A DNA stretch of 64,000 nucleotides from Plantago ovata (Eukaryota > Streptophyta > Magnoliopsida > Lamiales > Plantaginaceae): NCBI GenBank assembly GCA_028274465.1, contig CM051456.1:69116753-69180752 (forward strand), written 5' to 3'. The notes under the pieces are model-generated. The model searched no databases and was not told where the DNA came from. It saw nothing but the letters and a program-made list of their open reading frames with translations. The translations under genes and the position numbers were made by a program. The number at the start of each line of letters is the position of its first letter. Position 1 is the stretch's first letter. Below, one piece after another: positions 42,346 to 53,075 of the stretch.

Positions 42346-43726
42346 TCATGTGAAGGTGGGAGAGCTGAGGTTGAGATGATCAACCTCTATTTGATCACCG
42401 GGAAGCTCAAAGTATGGTTTCACACGTTGCCCATTCACCTTGAAGGTGTCGCCAGTCTTCGGGTCCAAAAGTTCTACAGCTCCATGAGGAGCAACTTGGA
42501 CAGTCTTGTATGGTCCATCCCATCGAGTACGGAGCTTCCCTGGAAATAAGCGAAGTCTGGAGTTGAACACTAAGGCTTTCTGACCAGGGATCAGCTCTTT
42601 CCACACAATACCACGGTCGTGATATTTTTTGGTGCGCTCCTTGTAAAGCTTGGCGTTCTCATAGGCACCGAGGCGTAGTTCATCAATCTCGTCGAGTTGC
42701 ATCAACCTTTCTTCCCCAGCGTTTCCCATATCAAGGTTTAGCTCCTTTATGGCCCAGTACGCTCTGTGTTCCAGCTCAACCGGAAGGTGGCATGCTTTCC
42801 CAAACAAAAGTCTGTATGGAGTGGTGTCGATTACTATTTTGTAGTTGGTTCTATACGCCAAAGCGCATCATTTAGTTTTCCAGCCCAATCCTTCCTGCTA
42901 GGCTTCACCACACGCTCACGGATCTTTTTAATTTGACGGTTGCTAACCTCTACTTGCCCAGAAGTCTGCGGATGATATGGTGTAGCAACATTATGGGTAA
43001 CCTTGTATTTCTTCATGAGTGAGGCAAATGACCGGTTGATGAAGTGAGAACCTCCATCACTGATAATTGTTCTAGGAACTCCAAACCGGGAGAAAATCAC
43101 ATCCTTCAAGAATCCCAAAACTACCGAAGCATCATTCTTTCTGGTGGGAATTGCCTCCACCCACTTAGTTACATAATCCACTACGACTAGAATATACTCA
43201 TATCCCGAGCTTGATGGGAATGGTCCCATGAAATCAATTCCCCATACATCAAAAGGTTCTACCACTAGATTCCCTTGCTGGGGCATTTCTTCCCTCTTGG
43301 CAATATTGCCTCCTCGCTAACATGGGTCACAGTTCTTCACAAATTCCCTCGCATCTCGGTGCAAGGATGGCCAGAAAAATCCTGCTTGTAACACCTTACG
43401 GGCTGTTTTAGCCCCACTGTAGTGTCAACCGCACTGAAGCTCATGGCAATGACTCAGTACGCTCCGTTGCTCTCCTTGTGGAATGCATCTCCTCAAGATT
43501 CCATCAGCTCCTTCTCTAAGAAGGTTCGGATCATCCCATATGTAAAATCTGCACTGTTTTGAAAGAGCTCTCCTATCGGAGGCTGAGAATTAGTTGGGCA
43601 AATACCCGTAGCCAAATAATTCACAATATCAGCATACCATGGCTCTTCATCTACTCTCATCAAGTGTTCATCGGGAAGGTCCTCATTAACAGGAATTGCA
43701 TCTACCGGGATATTTGGAATTCTAGA
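42346..43726 (-). pseudogene. pol: Athila-like RNase H end and integrase of element G
   Basis: From 43726 the minus strand gives the end of RNase H (PWYADIVNYLATG) to a stop at 43493. The integrase HHCC finger lies in another frame (about 43530-43290) with TGA replacing a codon in the His/Cys region and a TAG after the CDPC pair. The core ORF (43286-42834) has [22 protein letters not shown] and [16 protein letters not shown], the D, D, E catalytic residues. A shift near 42850 leads to the last ORF (42861-42346) with [26 protein letters not shown] and [11 protein letters not shown]. The frame breaks preclude function. It is separated from RT by the 9.3-kb H+E insertion. Confidence 0.92.
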
Positions 43727-45242
43727 TGTTAGGAAACTTGTAATTTTGATGAGCAATTAACCATGCTAAATTAAGGAAAGTCCAGTAACTAGTACTCTTA
43801 AGGTCCATAGGAATTTAGAATTTTAAGGACATTGTAAAAGAGGAACGTTTGCTGATGACTTAGTTAGGTGTTAGATAAGTTATTTCTTTTGCGTATGATG
43901 TATTTTATTTTCTGAAAAGAAAATATCTTATTGATGCTTAGCTTTAATGTATCTTATTTTCTGAAAAGAAAATAACCTATTGAAGCATTTGCTGAAGATA
44001 TATTTTGTTTATTACAAACAAATTATTGAAGAAAATAAGAAACCGGTCAGAATCTTGAAGACTTTTGAAGACTTGAAGACTTGAAGACTTGAAGACTTGA
44101 AGATTGCTGAAGACTGGATTGCTGAAGACTGGTAAGGCACGTGTTGCTCAGAAAGTGGAATTTTCAGCAACAGCATTGCATAAGTGAAAATCTGAAAGAC
44201 AGAGTAGGTTGTGCTTGCTGAAACTGAGACTGACCACTTGCTGATGAACATATGTGACCTCTTGCTGAATGTACGAGATTTTGCGCTCCAAATGTTACTG
44301 TTTGAATTCTATCCAAAAGTGCATTTAATGCAAAGCTTACACACGAAGGACATAAAGACTAGAAGACAAACAAAGTCGCTGCTGAAAGTACAAAAGCAAG
44401 ATAGTGACATGTTAAGGAACAAAAGCCTTAGGATTTGAAATTCAAACGGCTCCTTACTTGCACTATAAATAGAGGTCATCCGGCAAAGAGTTGAAGTGTG
44501 TCAACAACGTGATCAAACTCTCACTTGTGCTTAGAAACTCACAAACCTTCAAACACTCTTACTGCCATTGATCCGTTCCAAGACTTAAAGCTTGAAAAAG
44601 CTACTTGTGAAGAAGTAGAACAAACTCGGCTAAGAAATTAGTTAAGTGTTCTTTCTTTCGAACAAGAACAAGTCTTGACACCAGAAACAATCAAACTTGT
44701 TTACTGCAAAGTATTCCAAGTTGTGTTTCTTAGATTACTTGTTGTAACTGAATAAGTTATAATTAAGTCATCTCACCCCAAAACTCTCTAACTGAAAATA
44801 CACCCTTTCAGGCGTGATATTCAGGGGGAACTTAATCGAGCATAGCTTTGCTGATTAAAAGTACCAAGTTTGGTGGAGAACAAGGTTGAGTTCTCTAGTT
44901 TAGATTGGAGACAAAGCAAGTGTGCTTTGGTTTCTGTTGAATCGCTTTAGATAGGAGATTGTAAGGAACCTCAATCATATCTTAGTGGATTCAGTCCTAG
45001 AAAGGACGAAGTGGATTAGTTGAGAGATTACGCCACTCTCAGATACCACTATAAAAGCGTTTGTGTGATTTACTTACTGCATTTAGATTTCAGTAAATTA
45101 TATCTGTTTGTACACAGTCACTCACTTCACTTGCTGAAACCCTTTACTTGCTGAAAGAGCACTTATTGTTTCAAAGACTTCCGCTCTCTGATTTTAAGTA
45201 TCAGCAAACCAAGCTACTGTAAAGTAACTTACGCTTGCTGAG
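43727..45242 (+). repeat. Solo LTR H, first part
   Basis: Starts TGTTAGGAAAC; TATA box CTATAAATAG at about 44463. It contains an 8-bp tandem run (gaagactt, 44057-44104) and many ttgctga motifs. It is cut by element E after ctgag. The family differs from all others here; the CACCCCC...CTCTAGTC end resembles plant copia LTRs of the SIRE type, which is tentative. Confidence 0.82.
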
Positions 45243-46012
45243 TGATGAATGTGTATTTTACACTTTCATTCGAGTCTTTTTCACCTATTTGAGCTATCCT
45301 CTATGTTAATTTAGCTATATTTTAGTACATTTTATTAGAATAGTGTCACGTTTCCCTTTAGATTTTATTTTACAGGTTTTTGTTGAAATTCGGAGATTAC
45401 CGGGCAATTATATTGAAGTCTACAAGGAATTGGTGTTCCAGAAGCCTATTTGGAGTATCTGAAGGTTTCCAGATAGGATTTGGAGTCTAGGGGCCGAATC
45501 TGGAGGTTAGAAGGCTACTAGAAGTCATAAACCGAGTCCGAAAAGGTGAAGAAATCCAAATCCGTGTCGAAAAACGCGGAAACTCCGCGAAATATTGGGG
45601 GGCGAACCGCCGGAGTCAGGGGGCGAACCGCCCCGGAGATATTTCGGGCCTATATATAGTGCTCAGTTTTCTCTCCGAAAATCATATCTTTCCAAGCCTA
45701 CTTTCTCACCTCTCTCTATAGTTTTAGGTAGGGACTTCCCAGGGCCTGTCCTGGGAGTTGCATAGCTTAGGGGATACTTTTTCATAGCAGATTGGAGCTC
45801 GTAGGACCACAATCATCCAGAGATTGACAACCTTCGGTAACTTTGTATCTTACAGTTTTTATCTACTTATTTATTCTTCTTTCAATATGTTTTCTTCTAT
45901 GATTGCTATTGATTGCATGCCTATTATGAGTAGCTAAATTTATCATTGGCGGTAGTATGTGAATTCTTAGCGAGGGAAGATAATCATGCTAATGGCTATA
46001 TCGCACATTATA
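45243..46012 (+). repeat. 5' LTR of element E, 3'-truncated
   Basis: Matches 51673-52443 of the 3' LTR, then at CATTATA jumps to TTTACAGCTTTAGATTCC, which lies past the primer site in element C (about 17104). TATA box at 45651-45659. The junction has a few bases of shared sequence (tata). Confidence 0.92.
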
Positions 46013-46121
46013 TTTACAGCTTTAGATTCCTAATTCTTTTAGTTTTAGTTTTCCTTTTTAATCTCTCTCTGCTTTCCTAGTTTGTTTCTAATCACCTTTC
46101 CTAGTCTGTCACAGATAGTGT

Positions 46122-47075
46122 ATGCCGCATACACGTTCTGCAGGAACACCGCTTGCTAATTCAATTGCTGAGATCGATAGAGTCTACCACCAGAGAAGGC
46201 GACTACTTGAAAGGCGCGCACTAGAGGAAATAGAGGAAACCAATTTCTCCGAATCTCTAATTAGTCTATTCAAGGAAATCGACGGAATGGCAGAAGCTAG
46301 ACCACTGAAGGCATGGGTACAACCCACCAAGGATCGTATGAGGGGACCGACGATTGTTCTTTCGTCTGCAACCCGAGATCTGGAGATCAAGAACCACGCA
46401 TTCCAACAACTTCCGAGGTTCTATGGCTTATCAAGGGAAGATGTGATGGGGTACTTGCACGATATCGATGATTTCGTCAACCAACTCCCACGACCCGGAG
46501 CTGACATAACAACGGATGAGTTGAGGATGAAGGTTTTTGCTATGGGACTTGGCGACAGAGCCAAGTCATGGCTGAGCTCTCTTGCAGCAGGCTCGCTGGA
46601 CACTTGGGAAAAGGTTTTTTCAGCTTTCATGGAGAAATACTTCCCACACACTCTGACTACCGCGCTTAAGGCACAGATCACTGGATTCAAGCAAGACTAT
46701 GATGAGACCATCTACACCGCGTTCGAGAGGTTCCAAGATCTCACGAACAAGTGCCCTCACCATGGTTTTGAACTCTCCGACCTAGTCCAACACTTCTACA
46801 ATGGACTAACCTTCGAGAACCAACAAGTGGTGGATTTCCAATGCCGAGGAAATATTTGGGAGGAAACCGCAGAAGCCATCTGGGCTGTTTTCCAAAGGCT
46901 TGCTAAGGGTTCGCAGTTCAAGGACCCAAGAGCAATGGTTAGGAGACGTGGACCTGAAGCTCCACCAACTCAAGAAACCCCTATGTACAGGGGGAATGGG
47001 GATCAATTCGAGTGCTTTACCAACGAATTGAAGCAAGTCCTCAAGAGCGCCACCGGAACAACTGTTTCGAACTAA
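46122..47075 (+). CDS. gag: gag (capsid) of element E
   Basis: This is the best-preserved gag start of the family: ATG at 46122, 317 codons. Residues 1-55 form a basic, acidic-patched N-terminus (MPHTRSAGTPLANSI, then an Arg/Glu-rich helix) absent from C. Residues about 75-240 are the Gag capsid domain (SWLSSLAAGSLDTWEKVF, EKYFPH, HHGFELSDLVQHFYNGL). The frame ends with TAA at 47073-47075 in place of Glu, directly before the knuckle CRICKNYGHGAHMC, so this copy makes capsid without nucleocapsid. Other members read through here. Confidence 0.88.
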   Translation: MPHTRSAGTPLANSIAEIDRVYHQRRRLLERRALEEIEETNFSESLISLFKEIDGMAEARPLKAWVQPTKDRMRGPTIVLSSATRDLEIKNHAFQQLPRFYGLSREDVMGYLHDIDDFVNQLPRPGADITTDELRMKVFAMGLGDRAKSWLSSLAAGSLDTWEKVFSAFMEKYFPHTLTTALKAQITGFKQDYDETIYTAFERFQDLTNKCPHHGFELSDLVQHFYNGLTFENQQVVDFQCRGNIWEETAEAIWAVFQRLAKGSQFKDPRAMVRRRGPEAPPTQETPMYRGNGDQFECFTNELKQVLKSATGTTVSN

Positions 47076-48245
47076 GTATGCCGAATATGCAAGAACTATG
47101 GGCATGGAGCTCATATGTGTAGATCGGAGCTGGCGTACGATGATGGCAACTGGGCTCGAGGAGGCGAAGAAGAAGCCTTTGCTACGGAGTTTGGCACTCA
47201 AGAAGTTAGCTACGGACAAGACGGTAGGAATCCTCGAGGTGGATTTTGGAGAAGAGGATACCGTAACAATCAAGGATATGCACCGGCTAACCAAACTTAT
47301 GAACCTAACCAAGACCGTAGTAGGCTGAATTATGGTAATGATCACTGCGAAAACCCCGCTCCGAAAGAGCCACCAAAGTCGAAGACGGCTCAACTGATGG
47401 AGAACTTGCAGAAGATGGTTGATCACACACAAAGTTTTCTCATACATTATGAAGAAGATTCCGAGAAAACTAGGGCAAGGCTTGATAAGTTGGAAGAGAG
47501 CACTAGGCTTGCCCATCAAAAGATGCAAGAGTTGATCGACCGAAAACTGCCTAGCAACACTGTGAAATCGAATGCCATTACATTGGCTGATGATGTACCT
47601 GACGAAATCACCATCAGGAAGGTTGTTAGGTGCAAGCGTTGCATAAAGGAAGAACTTCAACAGGCTTAGGAAGAAGAGAAGGGCCTTGGTTCTGACACAA
47701 GTGATGAGGAGCAAGAGGATCCCGAACCACTCCCTAAAAGTTTCGATGTTAAGGTAGGGATTGGTGAGCTTGAAGATGTCCGTGCCACACTAGATACGGG
47801 ATCCTACTCGAACATAATTTCTTTGAATGTGTTTGAAAAGAGCAACATCGGAAAACTATCGGATCAAAGGGCTATAGTACAACTGGCGGATGGATCCTTT
47901 ATGAGACCCGAGGGCGTTGTGAAAAATGTTTTGGTCAAAATTGGTGAAGCATCTATATACACCAACTTTGTAGTTATGCCGGCGTCTTCACCTGGAACGG
48001 GGGATGTCATACTCTTGGGGCAAACATTCTTGACTAAACTACGCTCAGTGATGGATATCTACCAAAGAACTTGCACCATCGAAGTGAATGGCAAGCAACA
48101 CGTGTTGCAAGCCATACCTGATCCACCTGATATTACTACTCACTACTGTGGTCTTGCAGCCTATATTCTTTCTTATTCACAGGTTCGTGGCATGGAAAGG
48201 AGATCAATAAAGGGGAAGGCTAGTACCCGCAAAAAGAAGAGATAG
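47076..48245 (+). pseudogene. Nucleocapsid and aspartic protease of element E
   Basis: In frame with gag after the TAA: the zinc knuckle, a Gly/Asn/Tyr-rich stretch (RGGFWRRGYRNNQGY), a coiled acidic/basic segment, then TAG at 47667-47669. The frame continues through an acidic linker and the protease with DTGSYSNIIS (about 47795-47824) and LLGQTFL. The stop TAG is at 48243. Two nonsense codons make the whole unit non-functional, but there are no frameshifts, so damage is light. Confidence 0.85.
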
Positions 48246-48797
48246 GCGCAGACAGGAGTCGAGTCAAAGACTTTAAACAATGACGCTATCCGGGAGGCAA
48301 CCCGGAATTTTTATCGCTTTCTTTACTGCTTTTTGCATGCATTCATTCTTGAACTATTTGCTTCTCGTATGCGAATCTGTTCATGTCCGTGTCTTATATG
48401 CTTATGTTTGAGTGAGATTTTTCGAGTGGTTTTTTGAAAAAATTGGTTTCGGGATTTTAAACCGCATTTTCTGACATCGGGACCCGTCTCCCCGCATTGG
48501 GGAGCACGGGGCGAACCGCCCCACTTGGGGGGTGAACCACCCCGTGGTGGGGCGAATCGCCCCACGGTTCCAGATCCTTAAAAACGCGGATTTCAACCCT
48601 AAACCCTTATTTTCATCATTCTTCTTCATCCATACTCCCAAAAAACCCGAAAAGTGTGATTTTGCTTCTAAATCTTCATAACTTCTTCATTTCTTGACCA
48701 AATTGAGTGTTCTTTAGATTAATTCGAAGCCTATTACACGATTTATCATCCTATCCGAACAGATTTCATCATAATTCGTTAGATTTGCAGATCTGAG
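48246..48797 (+). other. Leader exon of the second ORF in element E
   Basis: Begins with the GGGAGGCAACCCGG motif that follows protease in this family (about 48290), then GC palindromes at 48484-48566. A pyrimidine-rich, plant-5'UTR-like stretch follows and ends GATCTGAG at 48797, where the intron begins. No ORF. Confidence 0.55.
48484..48566. repeat. GC-rich palindrome cluster in element E leader
   Basis: GGGGCGAACCGCCCC, GGGGTGAACCACCCC and GGGGCGAATCGCCCC follow each other. The middle unit has paired changes in both arms (C to T and G to A) that keep the palindrome. Confidence 0.88.
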
Positions 48798-49330
48798 GTA
48801 TCATCCTTAGAACCCTAAATTTCAAATTTGGGGGTTTTCTATTTCGAGCTTCATTTATGCTTATTTGATGCATGGGTATGTTGATTAGACATGTTATTTA
48901 CTATCAATTGCATGCTCATTTTGCTTGGATTGTTGATTTGGGTATTTTGCTGCTAGATGATATATCTTGTTCTACAATATGTCTTTATCTTTGATTTCTT
49001 GCTTATGATTGTGTTTATTGATGTAATGATGGTGGATTTGACATAAGAATGCTTAATTGTTGAGTATGAGGATTTATGTTGGTAGAATTTTTGCGCTGCT
49101 ATGGTATGAATTGAGCCTTGTCATCATGGATATTGGTTGTCTAGTGAAAGCATGTTGTGATGTATTGCATGTAGTAGTTACATTGGTATGTTGCATGATG
49201 AAGAAACTAGGCTAGACAATACGGTTTGGGGAGCTTGTTTGTTGATTTTATCACTCGTATTTTTCGCTTTTACACTAGCATATATTTGAGTCTGTTTTGT
49301 GTCGTACGAGGTGCTAATTGCTGTCTGTAG
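48798..49330 (+). other. Putative intron in element E
   Basis: GAG|GTATCA donor at 48798; branch-like GCTAATT and CTGTCTGTAG acceptor ending at 49330; 533 bp. Alignable over its length to the introns of A and F. It contains a PPT-like GGTTTGGGGAGC near 49225. Confidence 0.62.
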
Positions 49331-49361
49331 GTACCATACCAAGGGAAGGGAGCATTCTCGT

Positions 49362-49718
49362 ATGATTGATGTGAAGAACCATGTCAAGGAAGGTGATCTC
49401 GCTAGATGTGCGTACGAGCCAAGGGGTTTTGCAACAACGTCGTGGATTATCCAAGAGGAGGAGCTAGAATGCACCTGGAGTAAGGACTCCTATGCCTATT
49501 CATGCACCACCGAAGGGACAGAAACCGTTATTATGTCATCACTCCATCACGAGGACTGTAGAGTTCGAGTGAACTGGAAGGCACCGGGACATTCTCGCAG
49601 CAACGGATTTGATCTTGAGTTCGCAGTTGCTAGAAGGTTACGAAGCGCTAGCTTGGTTCCAAAACATAATGACATGGGTACTCAGCACCTTGTTGGGGTG
49701 CCCCTTGCCTGCCTCTAA
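49362..49718 (+). CDS. Second ORF of element E, unknown protein
   Basis: The first ATG after the splice acceptor is at 49362 and gives 118 codons: a charged N-terminus (MIDVKNHVKEGDLARC), a Trp-containing middle (SWIIQEEELECTWSKD), a Cys/His-bearing segment (SSLHHEDCRVRVNWK) and an end VGVPLACL. I do not recognise it. Element F has the same ORF with one stop. It does not resemble the element A second ORF although the intron upstream is the same. It may be a fragment of a longer captured gene: a second frame (49609-49818) is also conserved between E and F. Confidence 0.42.
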   Translation: MIDVKNHVKEGDLARCAYEPRGFATTSWIIQEEELECTWSKDSYAYSCTTEGTETVIMSSLHHEDCRVRVNWKAPGHSRSNGFDLEFAVARRLRSASLVPKHNDMGTQHLVGVPLACL

Positions 49719-51654
49719 AAGGAGCATAACATTGATATTGGGAGCATCAACTGTAGAGAATGTGGACAAAATTGGAGAAAAAGGTAGAAGACTTCTTAGT
49801 ATCCGAGCAGCTGAATGAAACCTTCTCGTGGAGTAAACCGTTGAAGGGGGAGGTCCTGATACCACTGCCCTTTCCCCTTCAACAGTTCACATCCTATTGA
49901 AGGGCTACATGATGGAGAAATCCATAACACCGGCGGCTAATCTTGAGAATTCAACCTGCCACTACAACTCTACTAGTGAGGATGTGCGTGAAAGTAGTGA
50001 CAATGAAGGCCATACGGGCAATGATGATACTAACTGAGGAGTTGCTCCTATACGTCCCATAATTGAAACTACCGCACGTACCTGAAGACCTGATGACTCC
50101 CTATAAAGCTCCCGGAGGAGGCCCAATAACTCAAGAACAGCATACTCAGCTGACCGAGGCCAAACCATGGGGTAACATCTAGTATCATATCTTATTTCCT
50201 CATTTTCTTACTGCTAGGGACTAGCGTTAATTTCATGAGGGGGGATGGGATTTAAGTGATCTGATGTTGTTAGCTTGGAGCTTGGTATTGGTAGGATGAG
50301 TATAGTACTTCGCATGCTTTATCCATCTGCACGTTTACTGCTTTCTTAGATTTTTAGGTTGCATTCATCCTTGGTTAGTTTTGCATGTTTTTATATGGAG
50401 TTTATTGCCGAATTTTTTGAACTTTTTTATTGGGTAGATCAACTAGCTATGTCATTAATCGTATGCTTCATCTCTATGAATTTGTTTGAGGTTTTTCTCG
50501 CTTGGCTTGTCACATTTATGTATTGCACTTAGTTAAGCATGGTAGTCTCGACATCACTTAGTGGTGTTTTCTCTACTGCGGTTCACGAAGGCCTTTATAA
50601 TAGGATGATGCATGTTAGGGTCTTATGGTTGTTTTCCCAAGTAATTATGTACCTAAGAGGCAACAAGTCTTCATCATGCTTTGAGATTGCTAAATGCCTA
50701 GGAAGGAGGTAGTGTGAGGTTGTGTGATCCTTTGTTTATAACATATTCTTCCGAATAGGTTTGGGGAGGGGGTTACACCATCATAGACTTGTTTCTGTTT
50801 TTCATTTTCGTATCGTGAGTTTATTTTCCTTTTCCGTAAATTTTGTACTCCAACCTATTCTTTCGAATAGGTTTGGGGAAGTCGTGTGAGTCATTTTATT
50901 TTTCTCTTTGTTATGCTACTGCCGGCTAGAAAAAATTGAAAAAAAAGGGAAGATTTCCAGAAAAAAAGAGAAAAAGAAAAAAAGAAAAAAGAATCTGGAA
51001 AGAAAAAAAAGAAAAATAAAGAAGACCCCAAAAAAGCAAAGAAGTGTCCAGAAAAAGAAAAGCCAAAAGCAGTTTAGCAAAGTTTTGAGTCTTTTCCATT
51101 TTTCGTAATCGTGTTGTCATTTTCCATTTTTATTTTTTATCCTTTTTGTCTTGAGTATCATCTGTTCTAGACCACCCTCGTCCTGCCATTCAGGAAGTGG
51201 TGAACACCTTAATACTTTACTTGAGAGATGGGTAGAATAGGGGAGTGTTATCTTTTATAGGGAACCCTCCTTCGTTTGATGAGAGCCAGTACTGGTTCGA
51301 CCTCTTTTGAGGAAAAGTCTTAACATGGTGGAACAGCAGTAAGTCCTCAGTTTCATAGGCACGGGGCGACCATTCGTATCTTAGCATGCTTCATTACGTC
51401 GTCACTGACTAGGTCCACGTAGAGAATGTTACGAGAGACTATCTTGTCTTGACATAAGTGCTTATGTGGATGTGTATAAGTCAATCGAGGTATTCTTCAA
51501 CCTATATTCATGCTTTGATTTATATGGGTTTTTGTTCATATGTTATTTGGTAGATTCAGTAGATTAGTTCATTTTATTTGGTATGAAACTCCATTTTTGA
51601 GTCTTGCATGTTTTTTGTATTAGAGTCTAGCTTAGTTGCTTGAGGACAAGCAAA
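49719..51654 (+). other. 3' region of element E
   Basis: Nothing protein-like is certain after 49820. From 50400 it is collinear with the 3' regions of C, F and G: a Lys-codon-rich A tract (50935-51065), stem-loops at 50741-50760 (one mismatch) and 50852-50873, and PPT-like GGTTTGGGGA after each. Confidence 0.65.
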
Positions 51655-51672
51655 GGTTCGGTTTGGGGAGTT
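51655..51672 (+). other. Polypurine tract of element E
   Basis: GGTTCGGTTTGGGGAGTT directly before the 3' LTR. Confidence 0.88.
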
Positions 51673-52936
51673 TGATGAATGTGTATTTTACACTTTCATT
51701 CGAGTCTTTTTCAACTATTTTAGCTATGCTCTATGTTAATTTAGCTATATTTTAGTACATTTTATTAGAATAGTGTCACGTTTCCCTTTAGATTTTATTT
51801 TACAGGTTTTGGTTGAAATTCGGAGATTACCGGGCAATTATATTGAAGTCTACAAGGAATTGGTGTTCCAGAAGCCTATTTGGAGTATCTGAAGGTTTCC
51901 GGATAGGATTTGGAGTCTAGGGGCCGAATCTGGAGGTTAGAAGGCTACTAGAAGTCATAAACCAAGTCCGAAAAGGTGAAGAAATCCAAATCCGCGTCGA
52001 AAAACGCGGAAATTCCGTGAAATATTGGGGGGCGAACCGCCGGAGTCAGGGGCCGAACCGCCCCGGAGATATTTCGGGCCTATATATAGTGCTCAGTTTT
52101 CTCTCCAAAAATCATATCTTTCCAAGCCTACTTTCTCACCTCTCTCTATAGTTTTAGGTAGGGACTTCCCAGGGCCTGTCCTGGGAGTTCCATAGCTTAG
52201 GGGATACTTTTTCATAGCAGATTGGAGCTCGTAGGACCACAATCATCCGGAGATTGACAACCTTCGGTAACTTTGTATCTTATAGTTTTTATCTACTTAT
52301 TTATTCTTCTTTCAATATGTTTTCTTCTATGATTGCTATTGATTGCATGCCTATTATGAGTAGCTAAATTTATCATTGGCGGTAGTATGTGAATTCTTAG
52401 CGAGGGAAGATAATCATGCTAATGGCTATATCGCGCATTATACTCCGCGTCATTGCTTTATTTCGTTGATCAGTTGTAACCAAAATTCTCGTATGTTGTA
52501 TTGATCATTATGCACACTTGGACACTTGTCAACCATCAGACCAATCATCTTCGTAGTGTTGAATAATTACGGAACACAATAGGACGTTAGTTGTTGACAA
52601 GTCAGACCCATATTATCTTCGTAGTGCTTAATACTTGCAACAAGGACACTAGATTGATTCAAAGATCTCTATGCAAGACCGAGGAATTTATGCATGATTA
52701 TCGACCCATTATGTTAAGAAGGACCATACTATCACCAATCTCCATTATCTGCTTGAAACCCCCTATTTGCTTTCTATCTGCTGTTTTATATTTTCTTGTT
52801 AAATAGATAAAGCTAGTTATAGTCCTGAGAGAACGACACTCGAGTCATTCTACCGGTACACTACGGTTTTCGTTGTAGTTGTGGATTGCCTTTGGCTAAT
52901 TACAAATTTATTTGACTGAATCTGACACGTTCATCA
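51673..52936 (+). repeat. 3' LTR of element E
   Basis: The LTR is 1264 bp, TGATGAATG...CGTTCATCA. TATA box at 52081-52089; GC palindromes at about 52026-52072. Same length as the solo LTR at 38425. Confidence 0.95.
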
Positions 52937-52941
52937 CTGAG

Positions 52942-53075
52942 AAAGTTAAGTATCAGCAAACTCATTACTGAAAAGTAATAAGTACTTGCTGAGAAAGTTT
53001 TAAACGACGAAAGTTTGAAAAGACTATTCACCCCCCCCCCCTCTAGTCTTTTCTTGTTGTTTAAAGGGACCAACA
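52942..53075 (+). repeat. Solo LTR H, second part
   Basis: Continues H after the ctgag duplication and ends GGGACCAACA. A run of 13 C is at 53029-53041. The whole LTR is about 1.65 kb, flanked by ctaga (43722-43726 and 53076-53080), which proves insertion in element G. Confidence 0.85.

Larger units (their letters stand above)
45243..52936 (+). mobile_element. Element E: non-autonomous Athila-like gag-protease retrotransposon
   Basis: Inserted in solo LTR H with 5-bp duplication ctgag (45238-45242, 52937-52941). Order: truncated 5' LTR, gag, protease, intron module, second ORF, 3' region, PPT, 3' LTR. The 5' LTR lacks its last 490 bp or so together with the primer site and leader, removed in one deletion at about 46012, so this copy cannot start reverse transcription. 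Internal length is about 5.7 kb, with no pol enzymes. Confidence 0.94.
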
